Below are positions 19,413-30,431 of a stretch of 64,000 nt of DNA, piece by piece. How positions within the stretch are numbered: the first letter of the stretch is position 1; each line of letters begins with the position of its first letter. Origin of the DNA: Trypanosoma brucei gambiense DAL972 (taxonomy: Eukaryota; Euglenozoa; Kinetoplastea; Trypanosomatida; Trypanosomatidae); assembly GCF_000210295.1 (NCBI RefSeq), contig NC_026743.1, positions 806,001 to 870,000 of the forward strand, given 5' to 3'. The notes under the pieces are model-generated. The model saw only the letters and a program-made list of their open reading frames with translations. It was not told the DNA's origin and did no database searches. Position numbers and translations under genes: made by a program.

Positions 19413-22400
19413 ATGAGCGGCCGCGGAGGATCTCGTGCACAGTCACCATGCGTGACCCCTTCGCGGTGTTTCTTAACGAACCCCTTCAAAATCTCACCTG
19501 CGCAAACACCGAAGACAACGTACCTCATGCGAATACTTGGCGAAAGTATACGGCGGTCAAGTAACGTCGTGGCAACAGTGGCAGCCACTGTCGTGTTACT
19601 TGAGGATGACGGCTTCTCCACCAATTCTGAGTTATTGATGAAGTGGTGGCGTATGTTGGAGGGATGTCTCGGGGAGTTGGCGGGTGTCGTGAATAGCTGT
19701 GAAGAGAATATCAGGGAGAAGGACATGCGTGTTTTGCTTGCACTTTCACATGGTTTTGCTCTTGCAGCCCAATTGTCATCATTGGAACGTCGGTTCCTCG
19801 CCTGTTTACATCGTTTTGCCGAGGTTTGTGAAGGGGCTGAAACTGTTGGTGCGGGGGATAAGCTATCTGGTGCATTGTCAGACATTACTTCCCTGTTGAA
19901 AGAGGAAGAAACGATACTGGTAGCGATTAGAAGACAGGAAGCAAATTACATCGAGAAAACTATCGCACTCCAGGAAGAGGTATTTCGTGTGGGGGAGGAG
20001 GGTGAACCGTTTTTCGGCAAAGTGGAGGAGCCCGAGACGAGAAGGACGTACTTGGGGAGTCTGTGGCATGCTCTCACTGCGCCATTTGATGATTCGGAAG
20101 AGGTGAATAATGAACAACTAGTCGCTGCGGACGGGGGCGATTGGAGTCAACTCATCTCCACCTTTGGCAGCGGTGGTGGGGCTTCAGTTTGCAATTGGGA
20201 CGACTCAATGTTACTAAACTCAATCGTGGAATGCGCCTTCGCGTCCGCGGAGCAGCAGCACACGCTTCTTTCGGAGCGCAATTTCGCAGTAGCGCTCTTC
20301 TTGTTTTCTACGAAATGTAACGTACTGGAGGAGTTGGTGGAAGTCTGCTTCCAGTTGAGACTCGGAAACGGTGGTCTGTTTGGATTTGAGAGACTAATGT
20401 ACACCGATGTGTCATCACAGCGAGAAAGGACGGTAGATTGGCTCTCTACCATTTTATCGCCGTTACGCGAAGATGTTTTGCATCTAGAGCTTTGTGACGG
20501 CAACCCAAAACCCCCATATTTTGTGGCTGTAGTTTTCCTTACATTACTGTGGAATACAACATACTGCATGTGGAAGCGGGGGTGCATTAGGGAGGCATAC
20601 GAGTGGTTGCGGGTAATAGACTTGGGACAACTGCGGCGGATGGCGAAGGCTGAGGATGAAAGGGGGATGAGGCGAGAGATATCTCCGGAGAGTGGAGTCA
20701 ACAGTGAAGCCGAAGATGTAGGAAATGTACAAGAGGAGTTGAAGTACACTGGATCACTTTCGTGGGATTACATTGTGCACCGGGCAGCGGGGTGTCCGGG
20801 ACCCGATCGGGCTAAACAAGTTCGCAGACATAGCGAAGTAGATTTTAGGCATGATAGGAGCGGGCAACTAATGTGGTTCGTCCACCACATTAGTTGCCTG
20901 AGGAATGCTTGTGCTCTCGCTCTTCTTTGTAGTACCCCACATGATGTAATGTACATTATATCCAAATTTCATCACTCGCGCCGCTGGCAGCGGCGTCAAT
21001 GTGTTTATTTACACGAAAGTGCGAAAGACGCCGGAACTAACCTCTCGGCAGAGTTTGGAGTTGTAGATTCAAAGTTTGAAGTGTTATCCCTTACTAATTT
21101 TATCGTGGAGAACTATCTTGCAAGGCGTTCTGTGCGAATGTATCATTTTCGATCCCCGTCATCACCGAGGAAGGCAGCGTCTTCAGACACGACTATTGAA
21201 GGGTCGGTTCTGCATGTGTGTGATGAGCTCATTTGTAGCATGAGTTACGGCAGGTTCTCTGGAGTTAAGGAGATGAAGGAGGCGATGTTTTCTGAGTTGT
21301 TTGGTGCCTGTTGCGAGGGGGAAATCGATGAGGAAACAGGAGGAGAGGCAACAACTGAAGGAGATGATGGTGGTCAGAGAAGACTTAATTGGTTGGAGGT
21401 GCACGTTGCCAAGGTGGCTGTCGCCTTCGTTCGGGATTTTCGCGGTAATATATATTTTCAAAACGCTTGGGTGGGAACTGAAAGAGGTGCAAGAAGTGAG
21501 AAACATTCGGGTGGTGGTGCCGAAGAGGCCAGTTGGTCCTCAGTGTTGCCGTTGGTTAAAGGTTTGCATGGTTCTGCTGCGCACCCACCGATGCCCACAG
21601 ATGCTGGAGGAGGGAACCAACCCATTAACGCCTGCTCCCAGGGAGCAACACACCATGAATTTGAAAAGGAGCCCCAAGGATTGTTGCGTCACGTCAGTTG
21701 TATGGTTCCAGTGCGGATGACACCTCCTCGGGTCGAGCATCAAGCAGAGAATGAGAGGTGCACCTTGTGGCTTCCTTCAAGAAAGGGTGTTGGACTACTT
21801 CTACTTCCAGAGGAAACTGATTTGAATGGAGAATACGATTCTTTCGGTGAGGTTGCGTTGCGATTGTTGGTTATTGCATGTCGATATTGTGACTCAATGA
21901 AACTACTCCCCCTGCACAGTCGTTTTTCCCATCATGCAGTGCCAGAGGCCGGGAGAGTAGATGCTGAGAATAACGATCATTTAGGCGGATGGGACAGTTG
22001 TCATGCGTTGCTGCCCTCTGTCGTGCATGAACTTAACGTTGGGCTTTCACTAATTACTGACGAGCTTAGGAGCAGCGCCGGGGGTGATGTTCTCTCGGTG
22101 TGGCATCAACAAAGGGACTCAAGCATTAGTCGTTTCCGTCTCAATCACTTAGTTAGCGTTACTTTACATGGATTGTGCTCTGATGCGTTGACTTCGATAG
22201 AACTACAGATGCGGGAGGAGTCGTCTGCAATTTCGGCTCGATGTACTATTAGCCAAGCAGTGGGTGCGGTACAGGAAAGCGATCAAGGTGAGCTTACCGT
22301 CATAGACTCATGCAGTACTCCTAGAGATCTTCTGTTGGATTCGTCGACAAGAAAAAGCAACGAACTGTTTATGCCCTCTCCAGCAAGCCCATTTCATCTA

Positions 22401-23231
22401 GGGGATAAGAGGCAATCATCATCAGCGTTTGCTCCGGATCTTTCGTTTGACTTCTCTGCCTTTAATTCGGAGACATTGTACGCTACAAAGCAACTGGTGA
22501 GGGAACTTACGGAACGTGAGGAGAAATGGAGGCGAGCTACTGAGGACGATTCACTGCCTCCAAACACAGAAGAATGTGGCATTAGTGTCTTGCCTTGGGG
22601 AGCTCGAAAGTTGCTTCACGATCGCCTGCCGCTCATGTGGCAGTTTGCACCGTGGCGCCTTATATACGGTACGCGTTTCCATGGTTATAGTTACTCTAAT
22701 ATGATAAACGCGTGCCAGCACGAAGTCAACAACGCTAAGAGGGACGGGAAGCAGCCGAAAATGATATTGTTACTGGAGCTAGACATGTCAGCAGTGTGTT
22801 TGGAGGATGTCGTGACTGAAGAGGGAAACGAAAAAAAAGGAGGGTTCGTGATTGGTGTATGTATGTCACATCCTCTTTCTTTGGACAATAGGAGATTTTA
22901 CGGTGGGAGCACAACGTTTGTTTTTCAAATACGTATTCCTCCTTCTCCACAGGAGCCCGCAATCCGAACTTTCCATGCCACGGGGAGGAATGAAAAGTTC
23001 ATAAATTGTACTCCCCAAAGAATTGCCATAGGTGGTGGAGGTGGCTGTAGCCTTTTTCTCAGTAACTCTATTTCTAGTGGTTCCACTGCTGCATGCGTCA
23101 CGTTTGATTCCCCACCACTAACGCACTGGAGAGATCCATCGTTGCCGTCGTTGAGCGCCGGTCCTTCCACCTCAGATAGCGTGAGCAGCTTTGATATTCG
23201 GACTGTCGAGGTGATTGTCGTTGGAGAGTAG
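19413..23231 (+). CDS. Large protein with C-terminal TLDc domain
   Basis: 1272 residues. The last 200 or so form a TLDc domain: W-RLIYGTRFHGYS near 1080, a block with LLLELD and a short acidic insertion, RRFYGGSTTFVFQI, the glycine-rich IAIGGGGGCSLFL near 1205, then CVTFDSPPL and the closing FDIRTVEVIVVG. These are the family's signature blocks in the right order. TLDc proteins (OXR1, NCOA7, TBC1D24, yeast Rtc5) are tied to oxidative stress resistance and to binding and disassembly of the V-ATPase. The preceding 1070 residues are unrecognised: helical, many Cys, with low-complexity acidic and Ser-rich parts and no membrane helix. The start is the first ATG after the AG at 19333-19334; upstream the frame is open only from a TTG. 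A perfect inverted repeat lies at 20861-20900 within the coding sequence. Confidence 0.85.
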   Translation: MSGRGGSRAQSPCVTPSRCFLTNPFKISPAQTPKTTYLMRILGESIRRSSNVVATVAATVVLLEDDGFSTNSELLMKWWRMLEGCLGELAGVVNSCEENIREKDMRVLLALSHGFALAAQLSSLERRFLACLHRFAEVCEGAETVGAGDKLSGALSDITSLLKEEETILVAIRRQEANYIEKTIALQEEVFRVGEEGEPFFGKVEEPETRRTYLGSLWHALTAPFDDSEEVNNEQLVAADGGDWSQLISTFGSGGGASVCNWDDSMLLNSIVECAFASAEQQHTLLSERNFAVALFLFSTKCNVLEELVEVCFQLRLGNGGLFGFERLMYTDVSSQRERTVDWLSTILSPLREDVLHLELCDGNPKPPYFVAVVFLTLLWNTTYCMWKRGCIREAYEWLRVIDLGQLRRMAKAEDERGMRREISPESGVNSEAEDVGNVQEELKYTGSLSWDYIVHRAAGCPGPDRAKQVRRHSEVDFRHDRSGQLMWFVHHISCLRNACALALLCSTPHDVMYIISKFHHSRRWQRRQCVYLHESAKDAGTNLSAEFGVVDSKFEVLSLTNFIVENYLARRSVRMYHFRSPSSPRKAASSDTTIEGSVLHVCDELICSMSYGRFSGVKEMKEAMFSELFGACCEGEIDEETGGEATTEGDDGGQRRLNWLEVHVAKVAVAFVRDFRGNIYFQNAWVGTERGARSEKHSGGGAEEASWSSVLPLVKGLHGSAAHPPMPTDAGGGNQPINACSQGATHHEFEKEPQGLLRHVSCMVPVRMTPPRVEHQAENERCTLWLPSRKGVGLLLLPEETDLNGEYDSFGEVALRLLVIACRYCDSMKLLPLHSRFSHHAVPEAGRVDAENNDHLGGWDSCHALLPSVVHELNVGLSLITDELRSSAGGDVLSVWHQQRDSSISRFRLNHLVSVTLHGLCSDALTSIELQMREESSAISARCTISQAVGAVQESDQGELTVIDSCSTPRDLLLDSSTRKSNELFMPSPASPFHLGDKRQSSSAFAPDLSFDFSAFNSETLYATKQLVRELTEREEKWRRATEDDSLPPNTEECGISVLPWGARKLLHDRLPLMWQFAPWRLIYGTRFHGYSYSNMINACQHEVNNAKRDGKQPKMILLLELDMSAVCLEDVVTEEGNEKKGGFVIGVCMSHPLSLDNRRFYGGSTTFVFQIRIPPSPQEPAIRTFHATGRNEKFINCTPQRIAIGGGGGCSLFLSNSISSGSTAACVTFDSPPLTHWRDPSLPSLSAGPSTSDSVSSFDIRTVEVIVVGE
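20861..20900 (+). repeat. Long perfect hairpin inside the TLDc gene
   Basis: The 15-base arms (20863-20877 and 20884-20898) are exact reverse complements with a 6-base loop TCGTCC. One G-U and one C-G pair extend the stem to 17. It encodes about residues 483-496 of the TLDc protein. Confidence 0.95.
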
Positions 23232-24021
23232 CAATGTAACTCACCGCTTACTCCTGGCACCGTGTTTCTTTTTTTTTTCCCCTTCTCTCCCGTCTTCGTT
23301 TTTTTTTTCTTTTCCGTGCATATGTCTTCTCTTAAGGGGGTTATGCTTATGTTTTATGGTCTCCTCTTCATTTCTTTGTGCACTGTTTGACCCTTTCAGA
23401 CTCACACATTATTCGTTTGCTTTTCATCTTTATCGTATCATCTGATGGTCGTGTTTTTTCTTCTTCTTTTTACATTCTTTTGTTAATGGTGCCGGGTGCT
23501 ATCAGTTCCCTTGTTCGTCACGGATGAGTTTTTTGCGCGCAAGGAGGAGACAAAATGCTGCAGTAACATTGTTGTTTCCCTTTTATATATATATATATTT
23601 TCCTTATTGGCGCTTGTCTAAAGGCAGGCCGCTGCGTGCGAAGCATCATAGGAGAAGGTGTAGGGGAATGCCAGAACGAAAATGGCCACATCAACAAATA
23701 AAATATGGGCTTATAAACTTAGTGAATTTCTTTCTTGCTGCTAATGACGCTTGTGGTGTCTTACCTCTCACCTCCCACCCCTGATTGTATTTTTTACCTT
23801 TATGGCTTGACAATCTTTTACCTCCTCTCTTTTCACTATTTATCTTTATTTTGTTATGCAGGCACTCGAAGGTGCACATTTAGACCTGTTGGACGATCGA
23901 ATAAGAAAAAAAACCGTGCGCAAACCGAGAGACAAAGCAAAATTAACTCGATTGTTTTAAGGGAAGAGGTTGTTGTACCACAAGGAAGGAAAAAAAAACA
24001 AAGAGAGTGCGAGAAGCGATA

Positions 24022-24025
<4 letters not shown>

Positions 24026-24054
<29 letters not shown>
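24026..24054. repeat. (TA)n microsatellite
   Basis: About 28 bases of alternating A/T in the spacer after the TLDc gene. Confidence 0.85.
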
Positions 24055-24057
<3 letters not shown>

Positions 24058-24348
24058 AAGCAAACACACACGCACCGGTATTTGAGAGGAATCGGGAACT
24101 CTTCGCGTGAGCCCAGTTGAAGCTTTCCTTTTAGCTTTAGTTTCAACACTTCAGGTAAGTGAAACTTAGCGGAGGGCACAAGTTGAGCGAAGAAAATTAA
24201 AAAAAAAAAGAGGGAAAGACATCGAGGAGGAACCGCATTGAACCTCCAAAATCGTGTGTTTATAGAAATCCCCGCACTCAGGTCTTCACTGACGTGAAGA
24301 AAAGAGAAGGGAGAGCCAACGAAACGTACACAGAAAAAATTTTGTCGC

Positions 24349-24352
<4 letters not shown>

Positions 24353-24388
<36 letters not shown>
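24353..24388. repeat. (AT)18 microsatellite
   Basis: Perfect alternating A/T, the longest of its kind in the window. Confidence 0.9.
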
Positions 24389-24392
<4 letters not shown>

Positions 24393-25190
24393 TTGTTTAT
24401 TACATATACACATAAGAAAGGTACTTCAGATACCCAGTGAAGAAGAATCCTGGAAAAGTAAAAAAAAAAAAGAAAAGGAGAGAGCAAACAAAAAGAAGTT
24501 CGAAGCGTGTGCTTTAGAAGTGACCTACACCTTGAAAGAGTAAAACGTACGATACCGAAACCATTAGGTCGGATCGTTGCACACACGCGCAAAGAGAGAA
24601 ACGAAGAGAGAGAGGGAGAGAGGGAAAGAAAAAACAATAAGAACCACATTAAGAACCTTCACCAGAAGCGGTTAGAGCGCCATTAGGTTAGATACGGCAG
24701 AAGTTCCATAGTGGTGCAAAGACACTGGACAGCAGCGAAAGGCACTAGAAGGGAGTGAAACACAAAAGAAAAAGAAACCGGCTACAATTTGAAAGAAGAA
24801 GGGAAAGGAAAAGGAAGGAGGAGGAGGAATTTTTTTTTTTTTTTAGAAGTTGTAGCTCTTGGGTTAGCAAACTGGTATCACAACTTAGGATACATTCACT
24901 CCTGACTCACTTAGAAGTGTAAGCAAGGAAAAAATACAAAGATAAGGCGGAAAACAAATTTCTCTCTAAGTGTGGTAAGAAACTGAACGGAACCGAGAAA
25001 GAAAAAAAAAAAAGAAGTCGCAAGCACAGAAAAGCAAGCGAATTGGTTGAACACGAAAACAAACAGGCGAAAAGGTTAACAGCAAAAAAAAAAAGGTCCA
25101 CAGACGCACTACACTTACATTGTGAGGGCTCCACAAGCGTTTAGTTTTTTGTTTACCTGCCCGTGGCACTACCTCGCGTATTACACGTTT

Positions 25191-25192
25191 AG
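25191..25192 (+). promoter_or_regulatory. Predicted spliced-leader acceptor
   Basis: AG after a pyrimidine-rich stretch at about 25143-25190. No ATG precedes 25289, giving a 5' UTR of about 96 nt. Confidence 0.55.
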
Positions 25193-25288
25193 GAGGGTTG
25201 ATTCGAATAAGAAACTAAAATAGTAACAGAAGATCATTTAGACTGACGTTTTTTGATAAAGACCGTAAAAAAGGAGACAGCAGATCAG

Positions 25289-26650
25289 ATGGAGGCATCC
25301 GTGACAACAAATGAAATTACTGCTGAACCAGCTGCAAATCAAATGCAACTTTCTAATGAGTATGCAAACAGTCGGTTTTCCTTAGCAGTGACTGAAAAGG
25401 TTGGAAACAGAAGTCAAGAAGGCAGTGAAAGTCGTGACGTGATTGATCACTGGGGTCAAAGTGTTCTTCAGCTTTCAATTGGAGGCCTTGGAGGGTCCCG
25501 GGGAAGTTTCGGTAATTTTTCCATTGCTTCGGAGTTACTTTCGCTTGGGGAACGCAAGGAGGAGGAGCAATCTGTGATGCAGCAACGAGCGCCTATCACA
25601 AATCCGGTTGGTGAAGTCGTGCATGCGACGAGTGGCGCGCAGGGGTTTGCGTTTTCCCCAGTCCAACGAATTCCCTCAGGTGTTTCTCAAAGAAACGAGG
25701 CGTCAATTGGGTATAATGATGACATTAGTCGTTCTTCCTCGTGCTCATCCGGTAGTGGAGTGATGAGACAGGAGATGCGTCGTGGTGGCGATCAAAGAAC
25801 CGAAGTGAAATTGCATTTTTCGCATTCAAATGCTGACGTTGATGCTGAGGAGGAAGATATATCGACAATCACGGCAACACCAACAGGTGGTACGGTAGAC
25901 ACATTAAATGAGTTGTATGGTATTGATAGATATTTCACTTTTCACTACAACCCTGAGAGAGTGGTTACGCCAATCGATTGTGGTGATCAATGCAGCGGTG
26001 GAGGCAGTGGTGTTTCCACAGTCGCCACCGCTGCAGGATTGGAGAGTCAACGTGAAAGTGACGACAATAGGGCCGCTATGACCCATGAAGAAGATGAGAT
26101 TGTGGGCGTGACGGCGGAAGGCGAATTTATTTACCGCCGTGATATTGTTGAGGGGCCAGACCGGCAGCGATGGCAGTCATTTTACCAGCCTATAAACAGA
26201 CGGTCCAGTGAGCTCGGCGTTAACGAGTGCGTGCCATCCCTCATTCCCTCTATGACCATTAATTCTGCACCAACAAGAGTTGAGTCAGATCCTGCAACCA
26301 CTACAGAGCCTTACCCTCAGGATCAGTACAATAACCGCTTTCACCCGCTTCAAAGTTTCGAACAGGTTGCCACTCAACTTCCGCATCTTTCCCGCGAAGA
26401 ACCTCACGAGGGATTTACTGAGCGTGAGAGTGAGTGGACAGAAAAAGAAAGGGAGTCTTACCGGCTACTGATGCGGTACCGCCTGTGCGAAAATGAGGAA
26501 GAATTTGAATACGAGAAACTTCTCAATTCTGTGAGCACCTTGCGTGAAACTCTCCACCGGAAACCTATCGAAATGCTGCAACAGCGCCTTGAGGAAAGGC
26601 AGCAATTCGCCCGCTCAGGACTTGGAATGCCGCTTGCGCTCCGTTGGTGA
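25289..26650 (+). CDS. Hypothetical serine-rich acidic protein
   Basis: 453 residues; I do not recognise a family. No signal peptide or membrane helix is visible. Residues 1-330 are rich in Ser, Gly, Glu and Gln and look largely disordered, with acidic patches such as DVDAEEEDISTI. The C-terminal 75 residues are highly charged and probably helical (ERESEWTEKERESYRLLMRY, then LLNSVSTLRETLHRKPIEML), so they may form a short coiled coil or binding helix. The upstream frame is open only from a TTG at 25253; ATG 25289 is the first after the predicted acceptor. The gene is followed by 6.7 kb of non-coding sequence, so its mRNA may carry an exceptionally long 3' UTR. Confidence 0.75.
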   Translation: MEASVTTNEITAEPAANQMQLSNEYANSRFSLAVTEKVGNRSQEGSESRDVIDHWGQSVLQLSIGGLGGSRGSFGNFSIASELLSLGERKEEEQSVMQQRAPITNPVGEVVHATSGAQGFAFSPVQRIPSGVSQRNEASIGYNDDISRSSSCSSGSGVMRQEMRRGGDQRTEVKLHFSHSNADVDAEEEDISTITATPTGGTVDTLNELYGIDRYFTFHYNPERVVTPIDCGDQCSGGGSGVSTVATAAGLESQRESDDNRAAMTHEEDEIVGVTAEGEFIYRRDIVEGPDRQRWQSFYQPINRRSSELGVNECVPSLIPSMTINSAPTRVESDPATTTEPYPQDQYNNRFHPLQSFEQVATQLPHLSREEPHEGFTERESEWTEKERESYRLLMRYRLCENEEEFEYEKLLNSVSTLRETLHRKPIEMLQQRLEERQQFARSGLGMPLALRW

Positions 26651-26766
26651 AGGTGTACTGGAGTCACGGAGCAAGGCGTAAAGGATCGTATATAACTATT
26701 TTCACCCCTTCGTTTCCATTAAAATAAGATGGTAATAATGGAGAAAACTGGAAAATGTGATTTTTT

Positions 26767-26775
26767 GGGGGGGGG
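26767..26775 (+). repeat. G9 homopolymer
   Basis: Nine consecutive G on the coding strand in otherwise AT-rich sequence, 117 bp after a stop codon. Confidence 0.9.
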
Positions 26776-28160
26776 AATTGTAAAAGAAATGAGCTGATGA
26801 CGGCCTCTTCATGTTTGGCGGTGCTATCGGGTCTATTTCGTTCCACTCCTTTGCCCCTTTTCCAGTAACGTTCTCTTTATTTCTTTACACCTTTCTTTTT
26901 TTTGTTTATCATTACCAATATGATTAAACTTCTGTAATACGAAGCTTTATTCTTCATAAAATTTTTCCTTTTATGTGGTAACTGGAATGAATCTTGCCCT
27001 TACAAAGGCACAAATTCCAGCTTAGCAAATCGTTTTTTACATTTTCTTTCCCTTCCCTTCTCTTTTTTTTATTGTTTGGCTACATGTTCCCCCCACCGTA
27101 CCGTTACTTCCACTTGTACTCCACCTCCGTACAGAAAAAAATCGAGAAGAGGAGTATAATTAACCCACAAATAATAATTATTTATTGGTGCACTCCTTCC
27201 TTTCTTGTTTTTGTCCCCTTCTCACCTCAAACCGTATTTATTGTGTAACCACATTTAACGTCGCAGTTCAGCTATCTTAAACACATTCCATATTTTGTAC
27301 TTTTGTTTGTATTGTGTTACATCGGTTCATTCAAATGGCGTGCGCGTGTGTTTATCTTTATGTGGTGGGCTAATGAGATGCAAATACACATTTTCCGTTT
27401 CCCTTTCTGCGCTTCTTCCTTGTTGATGTTTTTTTTGTTTGTTTTCTCCCTTTCATATCCTTCTCTTCCCCCTCCTCAACACATTTTGTGTATGTATTTC
27501 CCAAACAACTGCCGTTTTTCTTTCGCTCATCCCATTCCCTTGTTTTTTTTTTTAGAAGTGGGTGTCCACAGAAGTGACGGGAAAGGCGGCGGAGGTAAAA
27601 CACAGTTACCGTTGAAACCCAATAGAAGATGAAGCGGATGAATACAAAAAGAAAAAAATATATAATAGTTGTGAGGTGATAGGGAAATTGGAGAAACACA
27701 TTCAGAATTGTTGTGTGGGGAAGATATAGATGGGTCTTTCTTTCTTTCTTTTTGTCGTTTGATTTTATGCAACACTTTGTTGGTGGTACAGTAATACATG
27801 TGCTTTTCTTTAATTTTTTGCGTAAATGTTGTGCATGTACTGTGAAGGTAAGGGAGCGCATTAAGTGTGGCATTTGCAGAAAATTAATAACCATAGTGTA
27901 GAGAAGAAGGAAAGAAAGAGAGAAAAAAAGATGATGATTATGATGATGGGCGATACACTTACGCATATATTTATTTACTTATATATTTATATACAAACAC
28001 ATGGGGGGGGAAGACGAAGGAAAGGAAAATGGTGGTGTGGAATAGGAAAGTGGCGCAGCATATTGAGTTAAGTGTAAATGTATTTGCCACTTAAATATGT
28101 GATACATAGCGGTGTGACTCTTCACAGCGAAATCGGTAGCAAAGAAAAGGTGAGGAATGA

Positions 28161-28176
28161 TTTTTTTTAAAAAAAA
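28161..28176. repeat. T8A8 palindrome
   Basis: Eight T followed at once by eight A. First of eight such elements in the window (others at 29596-29614, 29801-29817, 30406-30431, 31793-31809, 32376-32390, 57815-57839, 61590-61606). Confidence 0.9.
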
Positions 28177-28548
28177 GAAAAATATTGTTAAGGTTGCCAT
28201 GTTGTTTGTCATTTCCCTCCCTCGTAATATCTCTCATTAGCTTTCAACCTGACTTTGTTGTATATGCCATTTTAGACACCTTCTCCTCCATTACTTCCCA
28301 TAGCGATGGCTTTGTAGGGAAAAGTGGAAGGAATTCTCATTCGTTTATTTATTTATATTATGACAATGTTTGAGATACGTGTGTCCTGCTTTTTTTTTTT
28401 AGACATGATACAAACAAATACATCATATATTTATTTATATAATTATATGTTTGGAGGAGAATGGGTTCGGTAAGTGAGCGAGAGATATGTGAGGGAACGG
28501 TGTTGGCACTTGATTTTTTTTTTTCAATTTATGTTATTGCTTTTTTTT

Positions 28549-28568
28549 GGGGGGGGGGAGGAGGGGGG
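28549..28568 (+). repeat. G10 plus neighbouring G runs
   Basis: Ten G, then A, GG, A and six G on the transcribed strand. Could fold as a G-quadruplex. Confidence 0.85.
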
Positions 28569-29595
28569 CTTTTCATTATTAACACCCGCTGCGTTGAGTT
28601 TGCTTCGATATCCCATTTCCTTATTTATGGATGCATAAATAATAAATAATATATATATATATCTTTTAGAACCAGTGAGAGCAGATGAGGATTGGGAACG
28701 AGCAAGTGAATAGAATAAAGTGCGGGACACCGAATTTGTTTATTAATGAAAGCAAAATGTTTGATCAATCGCCACCTCTTCGTTTGTCCTTTGTGTCTTT
28801 TATATTTTATTTCATTGCTATCCCTGTTCTTATTAACGTTATTATTCTCCTATTCGTGGTTGTTGGTATTCGTCGTACGTATTTGCGAATGCATAATCAC
28901 AAATAATAAAATTAATAACAACATTAATGAGGACAAGTAGCGATGATGGTATACGGTCTTTTTATTATTTGATGATTTATCCTTTTATCTTTTTATTTAT
29001 TTATTTTTCTTTCTTCTTTCCTTGTTGTGGAGCACGTCCTGTTCATATCTTTATTTATTTATTTTTCCACCACCTCCCCCTCCCCTTCGTTCTTCCCTTT
29101 GATTTATTTTGTTGTCATCAATCATTTGCTGGTGTAAAAGTTATATTTGAAAATATATGATATAAACTTAAATTGTGAAGGACGTGATGTGGGCGGGAAT
29201 TTATTAATGGAGGGAAAGGGTTAAAAAAAAAAAAAGATAGCACATTTATTTATTTATATTTATTTATACATATGCGCCACAAACCGATGGGGAGAAATAA
29301 AAATATCCTTGATTTTGTTTGTGGTTTTCGTCCATTTACATTCATTTTTTTTTCTAATTTATGGTCTCATTAACTCTTTCGTTTCTGTGACTTGTTTTTT
29401 TTTTCCAGTTGTCGTGGAAGAACCTGCATTATTTTGGTGTATTCAATTAGATATGACAATCCTCCCCTTTTATGCAATTAATTTCTTTATTATTATTATT
29501 GTTTTGGTCCCGTTTGAAAATGTGGCACGCACCTTACTTTCGCTTCAAATTATAGCGCGACTAAATACTTTTTTCTTTTTCTTTTTTTGCTTTCC

Positions 29596-29614
29596 TTTTT
29601 TTTTAAAAAAAAAA
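29596..29614. repeat. T9A10 palindrome
   Basis: T run directly joined to an A run; same class as the element at 28161. Confidence 0.9.
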
Positions 29615-29800
29615 TATTTATATATATTTATAATCCTCACTAACGGCTTTGAAACCATCTTCTTATTATCATTTGAGTCGTGTCGTGTCTTTTTTTTTTC
29701 TGTTAAAAAAGTATTATTATGATTTTAAGTTTTTCTGCAGCGGCATTATTTTAATTCCCTTCATTTTTTTATTACCTTGCCGACCTGCCTTACAGGAAGG

Positions 29801-29817
29801 TTTTTTTTTTAAAAAAA
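29801..29817. repeat. T10A7 palindrome
   Basis: T run directly joined to an A run, followed by GAAAAAC. Confidence 0.9.
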
Positions 29818-30070
29818 GAAAAACTGAAGCGGAAAATAATATAAGTAACAATAATAATGGGTTGAAGGATAATATCAACTTAAAATTATTATTGACATTA
29901 TGACAGAGGAGATGAGATAAATGATTTATTTCACGTTTTTGTTTTATTTTCTTACTTGTATTTGAGTGAAATTGTCAACTCTTATGTTTATAGAAACATC
30001 GCCTGATGTGACAAAGACTATTTTGAAAAGAAAAATGAAAGAAAAAGCAAACAAAACGTGTTGATTTATT

Positions 30071-30107
30071 ACTATTGTTATTGTTATTGTTATTATTATT
30101 ATTATTC
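30071..30107 (+). repeat. (TTG/TTA)n repeat, UAU repeats in RNA
   Basis: Triplets TTG/TTA/TTAT on the transcribed strand, ending in five or so perfect TAT units. Confidence 0.75.
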
Positions 30108-30267
30108 TGTTGGTGCCGTTTTCATTGTGGATTATTTTCTTTTATTCCCCCTTTTGTATGGTGGTTGTTATAGAGTGCGTAGGAAAATGCACACCTCCCT
30201 TTTTTTTTTTAATTTCCGCCTACAGGGTTAAACATTCCTTTGAAAGTTGCGAAAAGCACAAATAAAA

Positions 30268-30313
30268 TGATGATGATGATAATAATAATAATAATAATAC
30301 ACCACCTTAAACT

Positions 30314-30348
<35 letters not shown>
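30268..30348. repeat. (TGA)n(TAA)n followed by (TA)n
   Basis: Four to five TGA units run into about seven TAA units (to 30299), then a perfect (AT)16 at 30317-30348. Confidence 0.85.
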
Positions 30349-30350
<2 letters not shown>

Positions 30351-30405
30351 CCACCTTCTCTCCTCCCCTCGTGAATGTGTGTTTCCACACAAGTTAGCCC
30401 TCCTT

Positions 30406-30431
30406 ATTTCTTTTTTTTTAAAAAAAGAAAT
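30406..30431. repeat. ATTTC-T9A7-GAAAT palindrome
   Basis: The T/A core is flanked by ATTTC and its exact complement GAAAT, so the palindrome extends beyond the homopolymers. Confidence 0.9.

Larger units (their letters stand above)
23232..25288 (+). other. Spacer with a shift from pyrimidine-rich to purine-rich
   Basis: 2.06 kb without a supported gene. The first 650 bases are T/C-rich. About 24180-25110 is strongly A/G-rich on the + strand, broken by two TA repeats (about 24026-24054 and 24353-24388) and a T16 run near 24830. It ends in a pyrimidine-rich stretch (25143-25190) and the AG used by the next gene. Confidence 0.6.
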
